Assembly: GCA_036925085.1 (NCBI GenBank)
Contig: JAUPFP010000045.1
Location: 806,001-870,000, forward strand
DNA: 64,000 nt
Reading direction: 5' to 3'
From: Brachycybe producta
Taxonomy: Eukaryota; Arthropoda; Diplopoda; Playtdesmida; Andrognathidae
Part shown: in pieces, positions 11,954-21,500 of the stretch
Numbering within the stretch: position 1 is the first letter of the stretch
Layout of the letters: every line of letters starts with the position of its first letter
Program-made: the position numbers and the translations under genes
The notes under the pieces: generated by a model
Told to the model about the DNA's origin: nothing
Seen by the model: the letters and a program-made list of their open reading frames with translations, nothing else
Database searches by the model: none

Positions 11954-12136
11954 ACAGGCAAGTGTAGCCAGCACTAGCTTTTCGTTTGCTCCGCCCTTTT
12001 ATGAGCGTCAGACCAAATATCAACTAATTAAACATTGATAAAGGTGTGGCATGTGACATCAAGCCAAATAACAAATTGATGACGATCATAAAAGGGTGGA
12101 GCAAATGAAAAGCTAGTGCTGGCTACACTTGCCTGT
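11954..12136. mobile_element. Foldback MITE family C, ACAGGCAAGT ends, 9-bp target duplication
   Basis: Arms ACAGGCAAGTGTAGCCAGCA and its complement enclose about 180 bp with 'tttgctccgcccttttatga'. Flanking 9-mers gctcttaat (11945-11953) and gctcttagt (12137-12145) match at 8 of 9 bases. It shares the outer ACAGGCAA and the 'gctccgccctttttatga' word with family B, but the arms differ. Confidence 0.8.
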
Positions 12137-12546
12137 GCTCTTAGTTAACTCAAAGTTGAGTTACCTTTGTACGAAATTGACAACATTGTTTAAGTATTTA
12201 TGTCGCATTTGTCGTTACTTGTTTCGTTATTTTTTTTGTAAGTTTCTTGGTTTTTTTCGATAAACGCATTCGTTATCAATATATCTACATAAAACGTATT
12301 ACAAAATTAGCCTTTTACGTTACGTTACGAGCTAATTCATTAGAAATTTCAGGTCTTTTTAACGGTTGTCGTTGTTTTAATCTTAAAATAGCTGTTAACT
12401 TTTTTACCCGCCAAAAAATCTGCATCAGTTATCATTGTAAAATGAAGATTTAACGTTGATTTCGTTTGTTTTCTTGTATCTTATTCATTTCAGGTGACTA
12501 AAAAGGACGTTTTAAACAATTAGGTTGGTATAATTAAAGTAGGATC

Positions 12547-15500
12547 ATGGATGTTTTCGATCAAACACAAGCATTGGATGTTCTGAATGCGAGCGAAGTG
12601 AATGACACCGATGATGATGATGATGACTACGATAACGGCAATGATAAACGAGTGGTAAACACAGCTCATTCTCATTTCTCTTTATATGTTGATTAAAATT
12701 AAGCTAAGCTTAAAATATGACTTATGTAAAAAAAATCTCGATTGTGAGTCTGCATGAAGAGATTTTAAGTTTAGCCTTGTTTAAGCTTAAGAGTCTTAGC
12801 TCCAGTCATTTAAGTGAACTGTGGCTAAAGTTTAGCTTAAGTTTTGCTTAGCCTTAAGTAACGTTTTAGTCGTTCTTCATTCTGTCTCACTTTTCACAGG
12901 TTGGGAACTTAAAGATTCTTTCTCAAAGAGGATTTCCAGAAACGGATTATCCTGTCTACATGGGTTCTGATTTCATTTTTTTTTTAAATACATATTTTGA
13001 GTATTCTTTCGATTGGAAACTGCTAGCCTCAAAGCGAAAGCTGTGAAGTTTGTTATTTAAATACAGCTTGCATCAAAGATGCGAAATCAGCACACAAAAA
13101 AGCTAGGCGGCGTCAAATTGAAAGAACTTTTTACGTTTTTATTTTGATCCAATAAGACATTTCACTGAACAACTATTATAGCCTCTTTCACAAGAAAATA
13201 TTAGAAATTCATTGAACATTTTTATTAGTCTGTGGTTAAACAAGCAAGATACAACCTCTTTCGCCTTATTGGGTGGCTTCGGCGCATCTTTTTTAACAAC
13301 TACACAGTCTTTACTTGAAGGCTACCGGCTTCTAATCGTAACGTTTACTGAACACTGTTCTTTTAACGGCAATTTTTTAGGATCGTTTTGCATTGTTTAG
13401 TCACAATGAAACTTGATTTTTATTGACTTAATTATAATTACTTCAGGAAGAGGCTAAATAACTGTTCCGTCAATTTACGTTTAGTGTTCTGTAAATTTAT
13501 TGGGTTCTTGTTTTTATATGGTTTTAATCGTTTTTTAATGTTTTATTTATTTTTCAGGTGAAAATATCATCGGAAGATCAATAGCTGAATGTCAAATTCA
13601 TGTTCCTATAAAGGTTAAGATGTTTTTCAAGTAGCGGATTGCTTAAACTCTTGATTACGTTGCATTTCAGAAGCTTGAAAGCGTTTTTTTTTAGAAACTT
13701 ATTTTTCATGTTCATATCTTTAAAAAATAAACTTTTATCGATCACAAAAAGATATCAACAGGAAATTCGTCGCAAATGATTTAGTCAATCTTCTCGTTTC
13801 TAAAAAAAAAAAAACGCTTTCAAGTTTTTCTCAGGGCGTTCACAGACGAGCGACTTTTAGTGGGTTGGGGTGGACTACAAAAAGTGGTCGGCATGTGTCA
13901 AACCGACCACTTGTGTTGCCTACCAGCGGTTCAAGTGTGGTTCTAATGAACTACAAAAAGTGGCTTCATAAAAGTTGTCTCAAGTGTTCGATTTCGGTCA
14001 CACGCCAGCCACTTTTCACAGACCATTTCGACCACTAAAAGTGGCTCCTCTGTGAACGAATTTGTTGTTTCTTCTGTAACATACAAAAAAAGTATTAGAA
14101 TTCACAGGAAATTTCTACTTTTAATTGAACTTAAATCATGAGAAACTACGTAAAACGGTGAAAACCGTTCTTTTTTTTCGTTTCAGGTTCTGTCTAAACG
14201 ACACGCGGTTATCGAAGTCGATAAAGACGTTCATATGGTTTACGATTGCGAAAGTCATAATAAATCTTATAAAGGAAATGTAAGCTTTTGGTTTGTGATG
14301 CGATCGATATCGGTTTTGATAGTTTTGAGTTTCATTATAGCTACAACTTAGACCGATGGTACGTTATGAGATTAGAGATGGAGAGAAGTTGAAATTTGGT
14401 GATGTCAAATGTGAATACTCGAAGAGTTGTTTAATATCGGTTAGTTTTTACTTTTAAAGAAAATTGCGAATCGCTAAATATGACTTTCGTTAATTATTCG
14501 AGTTATTAAAATTTCAAAGATCGACGACGAAGATTCGCAATCCGATACGGCAACGGAATCGATCTTAATGGGTCCTAAGACGTCAAATGAAAATGACACC
14601 CGTAAAAAAGTACTTGCGGAATCGGTCGAAAAGGATGTGAAAACGTTCGTTGCTCCGGATGTTTCTTTCGTGTTGAAATCTGATTCCGAGTCGAGCGACA
14701 ACGAAGATTGTATAATTCCATCAAGTCAACCCGATAAGACCTTCGTTCCTGAAACACCGGCTGCTAATCTTACTAAAATATCTGACAAAAGTAATTAATC
14801 TTTTTAGGTTTCGATTTATATTTAACGACTGATTAACGGCTGATTGCAGGTGTATCTAATTGAATTGAATTGAATTTGTTCTCTAATTGTTTTATAATAG
14901 AACGACTCTCGTTAGCAAATTCGTCGAAGAAGCCGATCGTTGTGTTGGATTCAGACTCTGACACGGACATTGGTAAGTCACTTATGGGTTTTGTTTTTCG
15001 ATGATTTATTGATTTTTGTTAATTTTCTGGACGATAGATGTGGAAAAATCTGCCGCAACTGTTGACGTTTCTATTTCTAAAGATGATACAAGTAATAATA
15101 ATTGTTCTCTCGATGTTTTGTGTTTAATGTCAACGTTATTTTTTATTTTGTGGTTTTTAGTCAAAGTTGATTGTGATGATGTTGATTCCAATTCTGATTT
15201 TGGTAGGTCTAGTTTTTTTCAGTCATTCAGTGAATTTGATTGCAATTAACTGCAAAATGCACTTACATTGTTAGTTAAATAGGAGGACTTAAGGTGGCTT
15301 TAAACTGTAAACTGCTATTGAATTCTCGTTATTCTCTCTTTCAGAAGCAAAGTTAAGAGAAACTAGAAAGTGTTTTAGAAACTAGAAGGGGTATCTTAAT
15401 CACTTTAGGGTATTTTTATGTTGATATCTTTCAAAATAAACTTTTTATAGACAAAAATTAAAGAAATATCGACAGTTTAAAGTTGGGCCTTTGCCATAAA

Positions 15501-18500
15501 AGGCTCATCATGAAAATTAATATATCGACATGAAACTGCCTTTAACTGATTGAAGCCACCCTTCTAGTTTCTAAAACCTTTTCAAGTTTTTCTTCATTTT
15601 GCGCCCGAAAGACAAAATAATCAGTGTTCGAGTGACGTTTACGTCTTATAACCTTCTTAAATTTTATTTTTGATATGTAGAATAACCAGATTTCTCTTAT
15701 ATTGCATTATATTGAAATATTTTGTGGGGAATTTTCACAATTTAATTCTTCGAGTAACTACACACCAATGTTTTCACTTGTTAAAGCAATACTTTGCGTT
15801 GATTTTTTTTTTGTTTAGAAGAAGCGGCCAATTCTCTAATTGATATCATTGAAGCTCCTACTCAGAAGTATCCGACGGACTCGGAATATTTAGAGAAAAA
15901 GAACCAACAATCGAAAGCTTCAACAAGTAAAGAGGGCGACGGTCGATCGGGTCGAAAGACAGATACAGAAATTGGTGCGTTTTTTACTTCTTCGTTTTTC
16001 TGGGTCTGATCTTGCATGATAGTATTTTTTTTTGCTTTTGCGTGTTTATAGACTGGTCAAATTTGGAGACTCAGCCGTACATTTTATCTGCTGCTGACGT
16101 TTCTGATGGTCTCTCTATATTTATTCTATCTTAATTGTTATTTAAAGTGGTTTTCAAGTGTAAACGCCTCTCGAACTCTGATTATTCTGTCTTTTAACGT
16201 GCAAAATGGAGAGAAACTTGAATGTCTTTTAAAAGGTAGAAGGGTAGTTCAATCGCTTAATTTTGTTTTCATATTGATATCTTTTAAAATTAGTTTTTAA
16301 TGTAAATTTTAAAATGACCCCACTTGAAAGATATCAACATGAAAATAGCCTTAATGTGTTGAACTACCATTCTAGATTCTAAAGGTTTCTGAAAGACTAC
16401 TGACATTTGCGTCTTAAAACCTTCTTAAATATTGATTTTTAAATGCAGAATAACCAGAATTCTCTTATTTTGTTCATTTCTGAACTTAAGATTTAGATTT
16501 GGTTAAATTATGTCATTTATAAACTACTTGATGTATTGGTAGTTAGTTAAATTGTGGGGAATTTTCACAATTGATTCTTCGAATAACCGTACACCAAAGT
16601 TTTCGCTTATTAAAGCAATAATTTACGTTGATTTTTATTTCGTTTAGAAGAAGCGGCAGATTCTCTAATTGATAGCACTGAAGCTCCAACTGAGGCGTAT
16701 CCCTCTGACTCGGAATATTTCGAGAAAAAGAAACAGCAATCGAAAGCTTCAACAAGTAAAGAGGGCGGCGGTCGATCGGGTCGAAAGACCGATACAGAAA
16801 TTGGTGCGTTTTTGACGTCTTCGTTTTTCTGGGTCTGATCTTGCACGATAGTATTTTTTTTTTGCTTTTGCGTGTTTATAGACTGGTCAAATTTGGAAAC
16901 TCAGCCGTACATTGTATCTGCTGCTGACGTTTCTGATGGTCTCTCTATTTTTATTTAAAATCTGTCTTAATTGTTATTTAAGGTGGTTTTCAAGTGTAAA
17001 CGCTTCTTGAACTTTGATTATTCTGTCTTTAAAGTGCAAAATGGAGAGAAACTTGAATGTCTTTTAAAAACTAGAAAGATAGTTCGATCGCTTAAGGTTG
17101 TTTTTATATTGATATCTTTTAAAATCAGTTTTTAAATCTATAACAAGTTTATTTTTGAAAGATACTGACATGAAAATAGCCTTATTGGGTGAACTACCCT
17201 TCTAGTTTCTACAGTGAAGTTTCCTGAAAGACAAAAATAATCAAAAGTTCTAATATCCGTTGTTCATAAACCACCGTAAGTTTTGATTTTTTGTTGTTAT
17301 TGTAAATTGTTGTTGTTTTTTCTACTTTACAGAGGAAATAATGAACATGGAGACTCAAGTTTATCCAGTTCAGGTTAGAATTTGTATCACCGTCGTTAAT
17401 CTACACCTTCTTTGAAATCATGACCTTTCCGTTTGTTTGTTTGTTTTGTGGTAAAAGGAGTCTGATAGCAAAGAATATAATACTTCCGAAGAAGACGTTG
17501 CTTTTGCCGAAACAATTCCGGTTTCCGAAGTTGAGATTATTCGTGTTAAAGAATCGAAAATTATAAAACCAAATGGTAACATTTGAAATTTATTTTCAAT
17601 GCTTGTTTTTTATATCTTTTTTTATGAATCCAGAAGACGAAAGCGAACCATTTGCTAGCCAATGTTCCGATAACGAAATTAGGGTCGTTCAGAATAAAGT
17701 TGTCGACGTGCTTCAGTCTGCGGCATTAGCTCTTTCACCGCAATCTCCTGTGGCTCAAAGACGAGCTCATCTAGCAGCTGAAACTTCAGCATTATCATCA
17801 GCTGCGACCATTGAAGTGTTATCCAATGACAATCACGTACCAGGCTCTTCTCCAAAGATTCCGAAGTCGAGATCAAAGTTAAGTTTATCTTCGGAGGTTG
17901 AATCGTCATTGGTTACTGAACTCGATAAAACCGAGGATCAAAATAAGACCCCTTCAAAGGGAAGAGGTCGTAAGAAATCTGCTAAAGGTGAAATTAGCGT
18001 TATTATAGAGTATGAATTTAGATTATTGAAGTTTTTGTCTTTTAGAATCTCCTGCTGTTGTTTCTGCTGCAGAGAACGTCGAAGTTGAGGGTCGAAGTCG
18101 AAAAGGAGGACGTGGAAAGCGAAAATCGGACGAAAAGGTATTTTGTTATGTCTGTTTTAACATTGTTTTTAAATAGTTGAAAACCAAAATTCAGAAGCAA
18201 GGAAAGAGAGTTTAGAAACTAGAATAGTTAATTAATAACTTAGACACATTTTCTTTTCATATTTTTTATCTTTATAAACAGCTGATTTTCAAACTCTTGT
18301 AATTCTGTGTTTCAGCATTGAACAAGTAGCAAACACTATTAAGAAATTAAAAATGTGTTATAAACTAGAATGGTATCTGAATCACTTGGTAGTATTTTCA
18401 TATGTAAAAAAAAAATATCATCTTAAACTGGTGATATTTTTTGTTAATTTTGCCGATAAATAGTTTATTTTGAAAGATATCAACATTGGAACACCCTGAA

Positions 18501-21500
18501 GTCATTGAGCTACCCTTCTAGTTTCTAAGACACTTTAAAGTTTTTCTTAATATTGTTTCTCAACAGGAAAATAACCAAAATTCAAAGGGTATTTTCACTT
18601 TAATTAAAAAAAAGATTGATTACAGGCTTTCAAGAAACAAAACAATTCGTATTTATGCACGTTACAGGGACTAATAAATTGCGATTCCAAATTCATTTAA
18701 AGAACACAGAATCTTGCTTGTGAACATTTTACAATGCATGTTAACAAAATATATCTTATGAAAAAGATAAATTTTGTTCGTAAGTTAGGGTTCCATTGTA
18801 GTTACAATTTATTTAATGTTTGTTCTTTTTAAAGAATGTCGAAGAAAATGACAATTCTCGGGCGAAGAAGGTTAGAGCCGGTACATCGAAGGATAGAGCA
18901 ACTGCTCTTCTTCCTGAACCTGTTGTACCAAATCCAGCGTTGCCGAGTTCACCGAAAACTTACAGTCGCAAAGAACGATCTACGGAGAGCTCCAAACTTG
19001 GTAATTCACTTTTTTCATATTTTCCTGATTTTTTTTTGGTAACATTTGAATTTTATTAGAATCTCAAAGTATATCTGCAAATGACGAGGAAACCGAAATA
19101 GTTCAATCAGTCGAGAAATCAAGTTTAGATGATAGAGATGTTGTCGCTGAAGTTATATGCTCTACAAAAACGAAGGGACAAAAGTTAAATTCCAACAGAG
19201 TCTTAGAAACAATCAAAATTGTATCGGATGACAAAAAGTCAAACGATTTGTCGGAAGGTATTTTGGAGGACCAATCACCTCGGGTGGAACCAACTTCAGC
19301 CTCATCACGTGCTAGAAGAAAGAAGCCTGTGCTTATTATAGCTGATGGTTCTGATAACGAAACGTTAGAGGTGGCGTTATCTTCGGAAAGGAATCTTAAA
19401 GTTGTATCGCCGCCTGTGAAGATCCCATCAACGTCAATTACACCTTTTAGAAGGGTTGGACGTCTTCCAGATGCTAAATTAGCTGACGGTGACGACGACG
19501 ACGACGATGATGATGTATTCGATGATATGCATCGTAGTCCAAGTACGAGAAATGCAAAACGTTTAAAGGAAAGCAATGAGATGACATTGAATACAGAAAT
19601 TCAGTCTCCGGTTCGCTCAACGAGACGTCGGCAGAAAACAAACAACGAAACTGTTTCGACTCCTCGTTTGAATGTTGCTAGTGTGAAAGAGCAAAATAAA
19701 GTTCCGGTGGTCGAAAAAGAAACGCCGAAACGTTCGAGAGGTCGCCCTTCTAAAAGATCTCTTTCTAGCGAGAAATCACCTATGGCGGAGGTTAAAGATC
19801 GGCCAGTAGCTCTTACGAGATCACCGTCTAAAAGAGGATTGAAGAAAGATGAGCCAAAGGAAGAAACTCCATCAAAAGTAAAAGAAATAAAAGGATCTAA
19901 GAAACAGAAAGTTACGTATGAGGGTGTTGAGTCCGGATCTTCGCACGATGTATCTGTCGATGAGGAAGGTAATGTATCGAAAGAGGAATCAGAAGTGAAA
20001 AGTTCGGGAACACCATCAAAAAGGGGACGAAAGAAAGCTGAGCCAAAGGAAGAAACTCTTTCAAAAGTAAAAGTAATAAAAGGATCTAAGAAACAGAAAG
20101 GTACGAATGAGGTCGTCGAGTCTGAATCTTTGCGCGATGTATCTGATGATGAGGAAGGAAATTTATCGAAAGAGGAATCAGAAGTGGAAAGTTCGAGAAC
20201 ACCATCAAAAAGGGGACGAAAGAAAGCTGAGCCAAAGGAAGAAACTCTTTCAAAAGTAAAAGTAATAAAAGGATCTAAGAAACAGAAAGGTACGAATGAG
20301 GTCGTCGAGTCCGAATCTTTGCGTGATGTATCTGATGATGAGGAAGGAAATGTATCGAAAGAGGAATCAGAAGTGGAAAGTTCGAGAACACCATCAAAAA
20401 GGGGACGAAAGAAAGCTGAGCCAAAGGAAGAAAGTTTTTCAAAAGTAAAAGTAATAAAAGGATCTAAGAAACAGAAAGGTACGAATGAGGTCGTCGAGTC
20501 TGAATCTTTGCGCGATGTATCTGATGATGAGGAAGGAAATGTATCGAAAGAGGAATCGGAAGTGGAAAGTTCGAGAACACCATCAAAAAGGGGACGAAAG
20601 AAAGCTGAGCCAAAGGAAGAAACTCCTTCAAAAGTAAAAGTAATAAAAGGATCTAAGAAACAGAAAGTTACGAATGAGGTCGTTGAGTCCGCATCTTTGC
20701 GTGATGTATCTGATGATGAGGAAGGAAATGTACCGAAGGAGGAATCGGAAGTTAAAAGTTCGAGATCGGTTGCGCGAAATAGAACGCCGAAAACAAAGTC
20801 TAGTGCAAATGTTACATCAACGCCAGAGACTAATGGACCTGCCAGTAAAAAACGGAGAGGTCGTACTCCAAATTCCTCTTTGGTGAGCTTACTAAGTGGT
20901 TTTAAAAGAGTAAACGTCTCGAACTTTGTTTATTCTGTCTTTTGGAAGCTTGTTTTAGAAACTAGAAAAGTAGCTCAGTCTCTTAAAATAAGCTTTTTTG
21001 TCGGTTTGAAAATGATTCAACTTTAAGCAAACGACACTTGGAAGACAATATTTTATAATTCAGCTATGCTTTCTAGTTTCTTTCAAGTCACTTTCATTTT
21101 TTACGAGGTGTTGCTCTTCTGAAAACGCAAAATAACCACAGCCGGGGTTCTAAGAATTACTGTTGAGCTACCTTTTAAAATGCATCTTTCTCTCTTAAAA
21201 GTCGGAAGATCGATCTCCAAAATCTCCTCGGTTGCAACTAAACCAGCCGAAAGTGATGTTCACTGGATTTTCTGATGCTATCGGAGAGAAAACGGTCAAA
21301 AAATTGGGAGGATCGTTGACCGATTCCGTGTTCGACGCCACTCATTTAGTCACGGATAAAGTATTAATACAAGAGACTCGCTTATTAGAGGCAAACTAAC
21401 TGTATTCTTTTCACAATAATTAACGTTTTCGTTTTCGAGGTACGACGAACATGCAAGTTACTTTGCATGGTTGCACGTGGTCTGCCGGTGGTCAGCGTCG

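Larger units (their letters stand above)
12900..14439 (+). other. FHA domain-coding exons 2-5
   Basis: Residues 37-140 match the MDC1 FHA: VGNLKIL opens the fold; G63-R64, S79, H82 and the S99-x-N101 turn align with R58, S72, H75 and N96 of human MDC1, the phosphothreonine-contact set. RPMVRYEIRDGEKLKFGD forms the last strands. The donor after exon 2 is GTTCTG, weak but required by frame. Confidence 0.88.

Noticed and set aside
19103..19576. 157-residue open frame on the minus strand
   Set aside because: It is antisense to exon 19 of the MDC1-like gene. Ser/Thr-rich antisense of acidic coding explains it, and there are no splice signals or motifs.
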